From Lachnospiraceae bacterium UBA7054 (GTDB lineage Bacteria; Bacillota; Clostridia; Lachnospirales; Lachnospiraceae), in NCBI GenBank assembly GCA_002492725.1, contig DLAF01000034.1, forward strand, positions 1 through 26,477: a stretch of 26,477 nucleotides of DNA, in the 5' to 3' direction. The notes below the pieces were generated by a model. The model searched no databases, was not told the origin of the DNA, and worked only from the letters and a program-made list of their open reading frames with translations. Shown here one piece after another: positions 1 to 8,040 of this stretch; position 1 is the first letter of the stretch, and each line of letters starts with the position of its first letter. The position numbers were made by a program, and so were the translations under genes.

Positions 1-27
1 GTTTATTTGTCAAGGTTCATGGTGTTG

Positions 28-130
28 CTGTGTGGAGTAAATTTTCTCAAGGGAGGATGCTCTGCATCCTCTTGGAGATAATTTGCTTTGCAAATTTTCT
101 CTGGTGAAGCAAATTTACTTCTACCACACG
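28..130 (-). ncRNA. Putative structured RNA or palindromic repeat
   Basis: Read on the minus strand the segment can form a closing stem (GTGTGG with CCACAC, plus strand 30-35 and 124-129). It also forms a long-range pairing of GTAAATTT with AAATTTAC (37-44 and 111-118) and two strong internal hairpins: GAGGATGC/GCATCCTC around a 3-base loop (53-71) and AATTTGC/GCAAATT (80-96). A local hairpin GAAG/CTTC (106-121) competes with the long-range pairing. It lies directly downstream of a consensus promoter. It matches no RNA family I can name. The alternative is a small MITE- or REP-like repeat, since its ends are inverted repeats. Confidence 0.45.
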
Positions 131-141
131 CGACGTTTCAT

Positions 142-170
142 ATGATAGCAGAAGATTTCCCGCCTGTCAA
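142..170 (-). promoter_or_regulatory. Sigma-A-type promoter reading toward position 1
   Basis: On the minus strand, TTGACA (165-170) is followed by a 17-base spacer and TATCAT (142-147), five of six matches to the -10 consensus. The predicted start is near 135, so the transcript enters the self-complementary element at 28-130 and leaves the window at position 1. It does not serve the CvpA-like gene, which ends upstream of it at 213. A second TTGACA on the minus strand at 8-13 may be the -35 of another promoter whose -10 lies outside the window. Confidence 0.7.
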
Positions 171-212
171 CGGGTTTATGGGAAATTTTTTGAAATTTTT
201 TAAAGAAAAAAT

Positions 213-638
213 TCAGAATACATAAATCCCGAAATAATCAAGCACTTTGATAAGAAGAAAAGCCAGCAGACCGGCTTCCGCAGCACCCAAAATCGCCCCC
301 AGAAATTTATTGATACCGCTGACAACGCAAATATTTTCAACCGCCAAAAGCGGTTTGAAAACAAGACTGCATATCTTAAAACAGATTCCAAGCAAGATCA
401 GCGCCACGATACAAGCCGCCAAAACATGCATTGACTTTCCTCTTGCACTGTTAATCGCCAAAAAAATCAAAACTACACAAACGAAAGCAACCACCCCTGA
501 CAGGATGTTTGCAATTTCCTGCATCATACCGCAGGCAAACCCGCGCCGCACTCTCCATAGTAATAATAGCAACACAACCGCCGCGCAGGCGATGCTTATC
601 ATCTCGTGTCTCATATTTACCCCCATGCCCGGAGGCAT
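213..638 (-). CDS. CvpA-like integral membrane protein
   Basis: A small hydrophobic protein with four predicted membrane helices (about residues 13-28, 42-62, 71-93 and 112-136), a basic Arg-Val-Arg-Arg-Gly after the first helix, and a C-terminal helix rich in Gly/Ala. Size and layout fit the CvpA/colicin V production family, whose molecular role in Firmicutes is not settled but is often tied to the envelope. It follows the DUF5711-like gene by five bases and is the last gene of the envelope trio. Three ATGs compete for the start: the first (638) has AAGGA only two bases before it, while the one at 614 has GGGGG five bases before it and removes eight residues. The family call is from topology and sequence feel, not a search. 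Confidence 0.65.
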   Translation of the reverse strand: MPPGMGVNMRHEMISIACAAVVLLLLLWRVRRGFACGMMQEIANILSGVVAFVCVVLIFLAINSARGKSMHVLAACIVALILLGICFKICSLVFKPLLAVENICVVSGINKFLGAILGAAEAGLLAFLLIKVLDYFGIYVF

Positions 639-643
639 TATCC

Positions 644-1849
644 TTATTTCAGTTCAATCGTATCAATGGAATCCGGCGTTACGATCATGTAATGATATGC
701 CGCTTTCTGCGGGATCAGCATCAACGCCGTCTTATTAAACGTTCCTGTATATTTCAGCATTCCGCTGCTGTTGTAAATGCGGCAGTCCGCTTCATTATAA
801 ATAATAATCTGATCTTCGTGGAACAAAATATCTCTACAGTCTATATCAAATTCAATGGATTGACGGAAGGTTCCGGATTTATGGTACACATCCAGCCGAT
901 ATCTGCCGCCGCCCTCCTTGCTGTTAAAAACAAGGCCCACATATTCGCTGCCGTAATAGACACCCCGCACCTCATCATTCAACAGATTTTCCGCTGCAGT
1001 GACAGGTTTTTGTGCACCGCCAAAAAACATGATCCTGTCATCGGATACCGCAAAGAGAGATTTGTTATCCATAAATCTGGCAAAGGGCACTACGTGGTCT
1101 ACATAATCGTAACCGCTCACATAATTATCCGTGCTGTTTTGTCCCACTGCGCCAAAATTATAAAAAGCCACGCTGGTCTTCATATGCCCACCGTCTATGT
1201 AGAGATAAGATACACACAAAAGTTCCCCGCTGGGCGAGATTGAGATATTGGCCGGATATCCGCTTTCTTTCATGGTTGTCCGGAAATATACCAATTCATT
1301 TCCCTGCGCGTCATACAGATAAATCCAGGTAACGTCTGTGTCATCCAACACTGCCGCCACAACCCCCGAAGCAGACACACAAAAATTTCTCACCGGACGG
1401 TTGGTTGTAATCCTGCCAAGCAGAGTTCCCGTATCCATCACATAAATCTCGCGGCCATTATAATCTCCGATTGCTACCACATCCTGATTGATATCCACCA
1501 TGGGATTCTGCATGCCATAAGTCTGATTCCAAACCGCATTTCCTTTGGTATCCATACAGCTTGCGCCATCCTTGCTGTATGTGAGAAGATAGGAGCCAAA
1601 GGGCATGAGGGAAGCCCCCGACGGAACCCTGATCTCCACGCTTGAAAGTTCTACACTCTCTGTGTAAACCTTATTCTTCCACTGCAGAAAAAGAGCCGCA
1701 GCAATCGCTGCCATAAGTACCAGCATCAGAAAAACGCGATAAAAAACCGTAAACTTATGGCTCTTTATCTTTTCTCTGTAACTTATCCTCGGCGTCTTAT
1801 CGCCGCTTCGCAGTTCTTTTCTCTTAAAGTAATCCCTGACGCTCACCAT
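644..1849 (-). CDS. DUF5711-like membrane-anchored beta-propeller protein
   Basis: The 401-residue protein starts with a basic cytoplasmic tail of about 35 residues. One membrane helix follows (about 36-57), then a large extracytoplasmic region of repeated short beta-strand units with patterns such as YLLTYSKDG, VVAIGDYNGREIYVMD and GVVAAVLDDTDVTWIYLYD, typical of WD40/PQQ-like propeller blades. No catalytic motif is visible, so a scaffold or sensor role is inferred. The membrane topology and position between a LysM protein and a CvpA-like protein suggest a cell-envelope function. The match to DUF5711, a family common in Lachnospiraceae beside CvpA genes, is from memory. It probably shares a transcript with both neighbours (46-base gap upstream, 5-base gap downstream). 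Confidence 0.65.
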   Translation of the reverse strand: MVSVRDYFKRKELRSGDKTPRISYREKIKSHKFTVFYRVFLMLVLMAAIAAALFLQWKNKVYTESVELSSVEIRVPSGASLMPFGSYLLTYSKDGASCMDTKGNAVWNQTYGMQNPMVDINQDVVAIGDYNGREIYVMDTGTLLGRITTNRPVRNFCVSASGVVAAVLDDTDVTWIYLYDAQGNELVYFRTTMKESGYPANISISPSGELLCVSYLYIDGGHMKTSVAFYNFGAVGQNSTDNYVSGYDYVDHVVPFARFMDNKSLFAVSDDRIMFFGGAQKPVTAAENLLNDEVRGVYYGSEYVGLVFNSKEGGGRYRLDVYHKSGTFRQSIEFDIDCRDILFHEDQIIIYNEADCRIYNSSGMLKYTGTFNKTALMLIPQKAAYHYMIVTPDSIDTIELK

Positions 1850-1895
1850 TTATATTCCTCAGTTTTTTTATATAGAAAGAGTATACCATATTTTT

Positions 1896-3068
1896 TCAGG
1901 GAAGTATAATTTTTTGTCCTTCTCTAATCCTATCGGGGTTTGAAATCTTATTGATCTCACAGATTTGCTCCACCCGCGAAGCATTGCCGTATATTTTTTG
2001 ACTAATGGTATAGAGCGTATCTCCGCGCTCCACCTCGTAATATCTTGTAATATTTCTGGACAGTGCTTCCTCAGAAGGATCTTCCTTTTCCGACTCCTCA
2101 TTTCCTGCTGCAGTCTCCTCCTGCTTACTGTCTGCCTCAGCCAAAGAATCCTCTTCCCCAACCGAGGCGTCGGAATCTGCCGCCGTATCCTTCCCGGCCT
2201 GATTGTCGTTTTCTGTCCGGCCGCCGCTTTCCGCTTCATCTGCTCCCGTCTGACCATTTTTCTCCGCACCATTCGCCGCATCTGTTTCCGACTGACCGCT
2301 TCTCTCCGCGCCATCCGCCGCCTGTGCGGCATTTTCCGCCCGTACGGCGTCTTCTACAGAGATATCTTCCGTCTCCGCATTCCGCTCCACTAAGATTTCT
2401 GTACTTTTCTCCTGCTGTGCGGCTTTCTCGCCGACCTTCTCCCCGGCATCGCTTCGCTCGCTCTCCTGTCCCGCCTCCTGATTTTCTATGGCAAAAAAGA
2501 CCTCTCTTGCGGATTGATTCATGCGTTCCATTTTATGATAACTGTTTGTAGAAGATATCACGATCGCTACCAGCACCACGAGAATCAGACCCAGCTGCGC
2601 AGAAATCGCACTGCCTGATTTTCCTTTATCCGCCGTTTCAAAGGAGGCGCTTACCGCTGATGCTGCTTCCCGCGGCTCCGTTAAACCCGCCCGCTTGAAA
2701 CCGAAATCCGCCGTACTGTCTTTCGGATTCTTATCCAAACTGCTTGTCCACTCAATCAGATAATTCTGCATCGCCTCATTATTGGCATAAAAAGTCTGAA
2801 AACCGCATGTTTTGTAGTCACCGTTTTTCTCCCGCACCATAAACACCGGTCCTGCCTGGGTGAGCCGGCACACCAGCTCGTCAAGCAGTTCATAGTCTGC
2901 AAAAGCGACGATCTGTTTTTGTCGCCCGGCTCCATAGACCAGGAATTTTCGACCTCCGTTTTCCCGCTTTCCATAAAAAAAGATTTCGGAAAGTTCCAGA
3001 GAATCCATTTCCCGTTTCAAATACGACAATACGTAATCTTCGATATAAACCGCATAATTTGCACCCAT
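1896..3068 (-). CDS. Membrane-anchored LysM-domain protein with acidic spacer
   Basis: Three parts are visible. An N-terminal soluble domain of about 150 residues (starting MGANYAVYIEDYVLSYLKRE) resembles nothing I can name. One membrane helix follows at about 156-173. A long Glu/Ala/Asp/Gly/Ser-rich spacer (about 190-335) then leads to a C-terminal LysM domain (about 343-390, with YYEVERGDTLYTISQKIYG and a conserved NPDRIREGQKI end). LysM binds the GlcNAc-containing peptidoglycan, so the likely arrangement is cytoplasmic domain, membrane, spacer through the wall and wall-binding tip. Compared with secreted LysM hydrolases there is no catalytic domain. GAGGG lies five bases before the ATG. 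It heads the trio LysM / DUF5711-like / CvpA-like. Confidence 0.8.
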   Translation of the reverse strand: MGANYAVYIEDYVLSYLKREMDSLELSEIFFYGKRENGGRKFLVYGAGRQKQIVAFADYELLDELVCRLTQAGPVFMVREKNGDYKTCGFQTFYANNEAMQNYLIEWTSSLDKNPKDSTADFGFKRAGLTEPREAASAVSASFETADKGKSGSAISAQLGLILVVLVAIVISSTNSYHKMERMNQSAREVFFAIENQEAGQESERSDAGEKVGEKAAQQEKSTEILVERNAETEDISVEDAVRAENAAQAADGAERSGQSETDAANGAEKNGQTGADEAESGGRTENDNQAGKDTAADSDASVGEEDSLAEADSKQEETAAGNEESEKEDPSEEALSRNITRYYEVERGDTLYTISQKIYGNASRVEQICEINKISNPDRIREGQKIILP

Positions 3069-3097
3069 ACTCGCCCTCTGACAAAACTGATAAACAT

Positions 3098-3166
3098 AAA
3101 AATACGAAGCCCTTACTCCAAGAGTTAACTGCGAAACAGATTTACTCTTTTTATAAAAGCTTCGTA
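3098..3166 (-). terminator. Long hairpin terminator after galM
   Basis: On the minus strand TACGAAGC (3159-3166) pairs with GCTTCGTA (3103-3110), immediately followed by TTTTTA. The interior adds AAGAGT pairing with ACTCTT and a CTG/CAG stem around a TTTCG loop. It stands 49 bases after the galM stop. Confidence 0.65.
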
Positions 3167-3167
3167 C

Positions 3168-3173
3168 AGTATA
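3168..3173 (-). promoter_or_regulatory. Extended -10 promoter for the LysM operon
   Basis: On the minus strand TGATATACT forms an extended -10 (TGn followed by TATACT at 3168-3173); no good -35 is seen. The predicted start near 3161 falls inside the left arm of the galM terminator hairpin, so promoter and terminator are interlocked. Confidence 0.45.
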
Positions 3174-3214
3174 TCATATTACCTTTGCAGAATCTGGCGA
3201 AAGGCGCGGTGTCT

Positions 3215-4255
3215 TTATACAAACTGATAGATCGTTTCCGCGTTATAATCCTTACCGGGTCCAAAAATTGCCTGCGGGAAATTTGGATGATGGATATTGT
3301 CAGGATAATAATGGGTCTCCAGACAAAAACCCGTGCGCGGCTCATAGTGTGCGCCGTCCTTTCCGCTCTGAGGGGAAATACAGTTGCCCGCATAGAACTG
3401 AACGCCCGGCAGATCAGAGAACACTTTCATCCTGCGGCCGCTCTTTTCATCTGCCGCCTCCGCGATCTGCCGCATCGTGCCGTCATAACCGTCAACGACA
3501 AAGTTATGATCGTAACCCTGTACGAGCTTTAATTGCTCGAAGTCAGCGCCTATCTCTTTGCCGATCATCTTCATCTGCGTGAAGTCCAAAGGCGTTCCCG
3601 CAACGGACTTGATCTCTCCCGTGGGAATCGCACCCGGAAGCACATGCGTATACTTACCCGCATACAGATGCAGAAACTGTCCTTCAATACTGCCGCTCTT
3701 GTGCCCCGCCAGATTAAAGTAAGTGTGATTTGTCAGGTTAATGATCGTATCCGCGTCTGAAGTCGCATGGTATTTCAATTTCAGACCGTTATCTTCTGAA
3801 AGGCTGTAGACCATGGTAATCTTTTTGTTACCCGGGAATCCCATTTCTCCGTCTTTTCCTTCCAGTGTAAGGGTCAAATCATTTTCGCCTGCCACGGCCG
3901 TCCACGCGCGCTTGTGATAGCCGTTATCCATATCGCTGTGCAAATTGTTCTCCCCGTCGTTGACTGCGATCTGATACTTCTTTCCGTTCAGTTCAAAAGC
4001 CGCTCCCGCAATACGGTTTGCCGAAGGTCCGATGGTCACGCCAAAAAAGCTGGGATTGTCAAAATATCCTTCCGCCGTATCAAACCCAAGCACCACATCT
4101 TCCATCTTCCCATCTTTGTCAGGTACAAACAAACTGACAAGCGCCGCGCCGAAATTGGTGATCTTTGCCTCCACGCCGTTCTTATTTTTTAAGGTAAAGA
4201 GGAAAATCTCCTCGCCCGTTTTTGTCACTCCGAATTTTTCCTGCACTACACCCAT
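3215..4255 (-). CDS. galM: Aldose 1-epimerase (mutarotase)
   Basis: GalM interconverts the alpha and beta anomers of aldoses such as galactose and glucose in the cytoplasm, feeding the Leloir pathway. The 346-residue length is normal for the family. Visible motifs are GPSANRIAGA (about 76-85, sugar-binding Asn-Arg), NLTNHTYFNLAG with the catalytic acid His177, GYDHNFV near 248, and CLETHYYPD carrying the catalytic base Glu313. The usual Glu-Thr-Gln at that last site reads Glu-Thr-His here, a mild oddity. AAGGAGG lies before the ATG. The gene follows recR by 23 bases, so it probably rides on the recombination operon's transcript. It ends in a strong hairpin terminator. Sugar catabolism fits the transport genes elsewhere in the window. 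Confidence 0.92.
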   Translation of the reverse strand: MGVVQEKFGVTKTGEEIFLFTLKNKNGVEAKITNFGAALVSLFVPDKDGKMEDVVLGFDTAEGYFDNPSFFGVTIGPSANRIAGAAFELNGKKYQIAVNDGENNLHSDMDNGYHKRAWTAVAGENDLTLTLEGKDGEMGFPGNKKITMVYSLSEDNGLKLKYHATSDADTIINLTNHTYFNLAGHKSGSIEGQFLHLYAGKYTHVLPGAIPTGEIKSVAGTPLDFTQMKMIGKEIGADFEQLKLVQGYDHNFVVDGYDGTMRQIAEAADEKSGRRMKVFSDLPGVQFYAGNCISPQSGKDGAHYEPRTGFCLETHYYPDNIHHPNFPQAIFGPGKDYNAETIYQFV

Positions 4256-4278
4256 TTTCTGAATCCTCCTTTTTTCAA

Positions 4279-4875
4279 TTACAATTCTACCCGCCCTTCC
4301 AGCGCCCGCAGAAGCGTCACCTCATCGATGTACTCAAGGTCTCCTCCCACCGGAACGCCGCTGGCGATCCTCGTCACCCTGATCCCCGTGGGCTTGATAA
4401 GCTTGCTGATATACATGGCCGTGGTCTCGCCTTCCAGACTGGAATTCGTGGCGATGATGACTTCCCTGACATCGCCTTCCAGCCGCTTCATCAACTCTTT
4501 TAATCGGATATCCCCCGGACCGATCCCCAGCATGGGAGATATGGCCCCATGCAGTACATGATAGACCCCCGTATACTTGCCCGTCTTTTCGTAAGCCGCC
4601 AGATCTCTGGCATTCTCCACCACCATAATGAGGCCGTGATCCCTGTTCGCATTCGCGCAAACCGGACAAATGTCTTTGTCCGTCAGGGTAAAGCACTCGC
4701 TGCAGTAGCGCACGTTTTCCTTCGCATCAAGAATCGTCTTTGCCAGCCGCTCCACCTTTGCCTTTGGCATACTGATCAAATGAAAGGCCAGCCTTCCTGC
4801 CGATTTATGACCGATGCCGGGCAGGCCCGCCAGCTCTTCTATTAACTTATTGATATGTCCGCTGTAAAGCTCCAT
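4279..4875 (-). CDS. recR: Recombination mediator RecR
   Basis: RecR works with RecO and RecF to load RecA on single-stranded gaps. The 198-residue protein has the expected order: a helix-hairpin-helix segment (about 10-30, LAGLPGIGHKSAGRLAFHL), a four-cysteine zinc finger (Cys58, Cys61, Cys70, Cys73) and a Toprim domain beginning near residue 80 (GLIMVVENARD) with the Walker-like tail GDLEYIDEVTLLRALEGR. Its ATG shares one base with the stop of the upstream ybaB gene (TGATG), which implies translational coupling. The dnaX-ybaB-recR order is conserved across most bacteria and supports the call strongly. Confidence 0.97.
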   Translation of the reverse strand: MELYSGHINKLIEELAGLPGIGHKSAGRLAFHLISMPKAKVERLAKTILDAKENVRYCSECFTLTDKDICPVCANANRDHGLIMVVENARDLAAYEKTGKYTGVYHVLHGAISPMLGIGPGDIRLKELMKRLEGDVREVIIATNSSLEGETTAMYISKLIKPTGIRVTRIASGVPVGGDLEYIDEVTLLRALEGRVEL

Positions 4876-5228
4876 CAGAACGGCAGACCTCCGCCCAGAC
4901 CAAGGCCGCCCGTCATTTTACTCATCGCCTCGGTGTTCGCTTCCTCCGCCATGCGCAGCGCCTCATTCGTTGCCGCCATCACCAGATCCTCAAGCATCTC
5001 GATATCGTCGGGATCCACGACCTCCTCGGAGAGTTTCACTTTCGTCAGCTCACGCTTGCCCGTCACGGTCACTTCCACCGCGCCGCCGCCCGCCTTCGCC
5101 GTAAACTCCTTCGTCTCGAGCTCCTTCTGGCTCTCCTCCATCTGACGCTGCATCCGCTGTGCCTGCTTCATTAGATTGTTCATGTTGCCGGGCATGCCGC
5201 CGCCCGGAAATCCACCTCGTTTTGCCAT
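4875..5228 (-). CDS. YbaB/EbfC nucleoid-associated protein
   Basis: A 117-residue member of the YbaB/EbfC family, a small dimeric DNA-binding protein that coats the nucleoid. The N-terminus is Gly/Met-rich (GGFPGGGMPGNMNNLMKQAQ). A helix rich in Met, Gln and Glu follows, then the family core with AGGGAVEVTVTGKRELTKV and the Val-Asp-Pro-Asp-Asp turn before a last helix. Members lying between dnaX and recR are the rule, and it overlaps the recR start by one base. A run of Gly/Leu closes the protein (GGLGLGGGLPF), also common in this family. The start is clear: a purine-rich AGGAAACA tract sits just before the ATG. Confidence 0.93.
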   Translation of the reverse strand: MAKRGGFPGGGMPGNMNNLMKQAQRMQRQMEESQKELETKEFTAKAGGGAVEVTVTGKRELTKVKLSEEVVDPDDIEMLEDLVMAATNEALRMAEEANTEAMSKMTGGLGLGGGLPF

Positions 5229-5287
5229 TGTTTCCTGTTCCTTTCATTTGCCTTATATCATAAACTTTATTTTCTGCTCTTTTATGT

Positions 5288-6859
5288 TTACTCTTCCTCT
5301 ATTTCCATATGAATGAGTTGTGACAGATCCACATAATTTTGTTCAAAGGATTCCCTGCTTGGCACAGTCTGCACCGTCACATCGATTTCCTTCCCCACAG
5401 CATCGGACAGCATCTGTTCCAAAAGCTCCCTATGTCCTTCCTGCTTCAAAAAATAATCGGAGGCAAGGCCATCCTCTACCATCACGAGCAGCCTGCTGTC
5501 CCCACCCAATGTAAGGTGTGCCGCCCGCAGATACTGCCGCATGGGCATGGCCGTATTGGCTACGATATCGGGCCAGCGCTCCACCGCCGTCTGCACGTCC
5601 TCAGGGATCGCCTTTGGCAGAGGGGGCCTTTCTTTCTTTCCCTGCCCCTGTGCCTGTACGCTCTCTCCACTTTCACTTAATGCGCCGGGAGAGACGACTG
5701 CCACCCCGTTTTCCAACTTGTCCTCTATCACTCTGACCCTTTCTACCACGGAACCGATATCCTGTTCCATATCGGGCCTGCACATTTTGATCAGTGCGAT
5801 TTCGATCGTAATTCTCTTTTGAGACGCATACCTGATCTGCCCGGACAATTCCGAAAAAATACGGATATAACGCATCAACGTCTCCGTTTCCACCATCGCT
5901 GCCTCTTCCTTCATAACAGCGAGATTGTCCGTGGAAACGTCTATGATATCCTCAATGTCATCAGCAGACTGAAGCAGCATGAGATTGCGCAGATACCAGG
6001 TGAAGTCCGTGACAAACTGCGTAAGCTCCCGTCCCTGCATAACGATCTCCTGCAAAAGTTCAATGCAGCCCGTCACCTCCCGTTTCAGGATGTGTCCAAA
6101 AAGTCTGCCGAACACTTCCGTGTCCACCGCGCCAAGCACATCAAGCGCCTTGTCGTAGGTCAGCTCCTGCCCAAAATGAAAGGCAATACACTGATCGAGG
6201 AGACTTAAGGCATCACGCATGGAACCATCAGCAGTCTTCGCCACATAGCGAAGCGCTTTCTCCTCCACCTGTACGCCCTCTTTTTCCATCAGTTCCCGCA
6301 GTCTGTCCGTGATCGTGTCGATGGTGATCCTGCGGAAATCATAGCGCTGACAACGCGACAAAATAGTGATCGGTATCTTATGCACCTCTGTGGTCGCCAA
6401 AATAAAAATGACATAGGAGGGCGGTTCTTCCAGCGTCTTTAAAAGCGCGTTGAAAGCACCAATGGAAAGCATATGCACCTCGTCGATGATGTAGACCTTA
6501 TAACGGCCCTCCGCAGGGGAGTAGGAAACCTCCTCCACGATCTCACGGATGTTATCAACGCCATTGTTGGAAGCGGCGTCAATCTCAATCACATTCATGC
6601 TCGTTCCCGCCGCGATTGCCTTACAGCTTGCGCACTCCCCGCAGGGGCTTCCCTCCACGGGATGTTCGCAGTTGACCGCCCGCGCCAATATCTTGGCAAT
6701 GGTCGTCTTTCCCGTGCCTCTGGTGCCGCAGAACAGATAAGCATGGCCGATCCGATCCGCCTTGATCTGATTTTGCAATGTTGTAACAATGTGCTCCTGC
6801 CCCTTGACGTCCTCAAAGCGGCTGGGGCGAAACTTTCGGTATAACGCAGTATATGACAT
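5288..6859 (-). CDS. dnaX: DNA polymerase III subunit gamma/tau
   Basis: This is the clamp-loader ATPase of the replisome. An N-terminal AAA+ domain carries Walker A GTRGTGKTT (about 45-53), the zinc-binding cysteines Cys64, Cys73, Cys76 and Cys79, Walker B with IIDEVHML (about 124-131) and the Ser-Arg-Cys sensor/arginine-finger motif near 168. Domain III follows, then a charged variable region near residue 390-410 (GQGKKERPPLP) and a short tau-type C-terminal domain. At 523 residues it is a normal Firmicutes form, and no clear programmed frameshift is visible. It sits 58 bases before ybaB. GGAGG lies just before the ATG. It follows pfkA by 36 bases and may be co-transcribed with it. Confidence 0.96.
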   Translation of the reverse strand: MSYTALYRKFRPSRFEDVKGQEHIVTTLQNQIKADRIGHAYLFCGTRGTGKTTIAKILARAVNCEHPVEGSPCGECASCKAIAAGTSMNVIEIDAASNNGVDNIREIVEEVSYSPAEGRYKVYIIDEVHMLSIGAFNALLKTLEEPPSYVIFILATTEVHKIPITILSRCQRYDFRRITIDTITDRLRELMEKEGVQVEEKALRYVAKTADGSMRDALSLLDQCIAFHFGQELTYDKALDVLGAVDTEVFGRLFGHILKREVTGCIELLQEIVMQGRELTQFVTDFTWYLRNLMLLQSADDIEDIIDVSTDNLAVMKEEAAMVETETLMRYIRIFSELSGQIRYASQKRITIEIALIKMCRPDMEQDIGSVVERVRVIEDKLENGVAVVSPGALSESGESVQAQGQGKKERPPLPKAIPEDVQTAVERWPDIVANTAMPMRQYLRAAHLTLGGDSRLLVMVEDGLASDYFLKQEGHRELLEQMLSDAVGKEIDVTVQTVPSRESFEQNYVDLSQLIHMEIEEE

Positions 6860-6895
6860 GATTCCTCCATGTCAGCGCAGCTTTCCTGCGATTTT

Positions 6896-7969
6896 TTAGT
6901 CTCCGAAGCTGATACCCACCATCTTCGCCTCCTGTACAATGGTTGCATCGGGCGATACCATTTTCAGCTTGCCGGCCACTTCCTCGAGCGGCACTCTCAC
7001 GATCTCTCTGTTTTTATAACCCACCATAAAGCCGTACTCACCCTGTAAGATCAGCTTGCCGGCCTCCGCGCCAAGCCTGGTCGCAAACACTCTGTCGTAA
7101 GGGCAGGGGCTTCCGCCGCGCTGGGTGTGGCCCGGCACCGTAACGCGCACGTCCATGCCGGTCTTTTTCATGATCTGATCCGCAATCTCGTAAGAAACGG
7201 ACGGATAAGGATAATTCTTCAACTTTTCCTTGTATTCCTTTTTGGAGAGTTTCGCATCCTCTTTCGAGATTGCGCCCTCCGCCACCGCCATGATGGTAAA
7301 GCGGGAACCTCTCGCCGCACGGCCGTTAATGGCCTTGATCACGCTGTCAATGTCATAAGGAATCTCGGGAATCAGAATAATATCCGCGCCGCCCGCAATG
7401 CCTGCGTTCAGCGTCAACCAGCCGACCTTATGTCCCATGACCTCCACGATGAAGATACGCCCGTGGGAAGACGCCGTAGTGTGGATACAGTCAATACAGT
7501 CCGTGGCAATGTTGACCGCACTCTGGAAACCAAAGGTCATATCCGTGCCCCAGAGGTCATTATCTATCGTCTTCGGAAGGGTGATCACGTTAAGGCCCTC
7601 CTCGCGGAGCATATTCGCTGTCTTATGTGTGCCGTTTCCGCCCAAGATCACCATGCAGTCCAGTTTTAATTTATAATAATTCTGCTTCATAGCCTCCACT
7701 TTATCGAGACCGTTCTCATCAGGCTCCCGCATCAGTTTAAAGGGCGTTCTGGAGCTGCCGAGGATGGTGCCGCCCTTTGTGAGGATGCCCGCGAAATCAT
7801 TTCCTGTCAGAATACGGAAATCCCCGTAAATCATGCCCTTGTAGCCGTCCAGGAAGCCGTAGATCTCCACGTCTTCGCCGCTGCAGGAAAGACACTTTAC
7901 CACGCCTCTCATCGCCGCGTTCAATGCCTGGCAGTCGCCGCCGCTGGTCAACATTCCGATTCTTTTCAT
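6896..7969 (-). CDS. 6-phosphofructokinase (clostridial group III type)
   Basis: It phosphorylates fructose 6-phosphate to fructose 1,6-bisphosphate in glycolysis. Motifs are GGDCQALNAAMRG at the N-terminus, LGGNGTHKTA (about 109-118), PKTIDND (132-138, with the catalytic Asp of TIDND), MTFGFQSAV, and GHTQRGGSPCPYDR. Gly113 corresponds to Gly104 of the E. coli enzyme, which in the known structure-function work favours ATP over pyrophosphate. Lys133 corresponds to the Gly124 position, where Lys is also seen in PPi enzymes. Asn112 replaces the Asp that helps bind magnesium in E. coli PfkA. At 357 residues it is longer than the 320-residue E. coli type. ATP use is the better guess but not settled. 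GGAGGG lies upstream of the ATG. Confidence 0.9.
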   Translation of the reverse strand: MKRIGMLTSGGDCQALNAAMRGVVKCLSCSGEDVEIYGFLDGYKGMIYGDFRILTGNDFAGILTKGGTILGSSRTPFKLMREPDENGLDKVEAMKQNYYKLKLDCMVILGGNGTHKTANMLREEGLNVITLPKTIDNDLWGTDMTFGFQSAVNIATDCIDCIHTTASSHGRIFIVEVMGHKVGWLTLNAGIAGGADIILIPEIPYDIDSVIKAINGRAARGSRFTIMAVAEGAISKEDAKLSKKEYKEKLKNYPYPSVSYEIADQIMKKTGMDVRVTVPGHTQRGGSPCPYDRVFATRLGAEAGKLILQGEYGFMVGYKNREIVRVPLEEVAGKLKMVSPDATIVQEAKMVGISFGD

Positions 7970-8011
7970 ACTTTTTGCCCTCCGTTTCTTTGATTCTGTA
8001 AACGTATTTTA

Positions 8012-8040
8012 AGTATACCTCATTTTGCGTTCCGTCTCAA
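8012..8040 (-). promoter_or_regulatory. pfkA promoter
   Basis: On the minus strand TTGAGA (8035-8040), a 17-base spacer and TATACT (8012-8017) give a good sigma-A promoter. The -35 and part of the spacer lie in the last codons of tadA. Predicted start near 8005, about 35 bases before the pfkA ATG. Confidence 0.6.

Noticed and set aside
509..1243. Long plus-strand open frame of 244 residues
   Set aside because: It is antisense to the DUF5711-like and CvpA-like genes, has no ribosome binding site, and its composition looks like a shadow frame.
5615..5645. A-rich AAAGAAAGAAAGG run in dnaX as a possible programmed frameshift site for a short gamma form
   Set aside because: It does not make a proper X-XXY-YYZ heptamer in the reading frame and no convincing downstream stem or upstream stimulator is visible.
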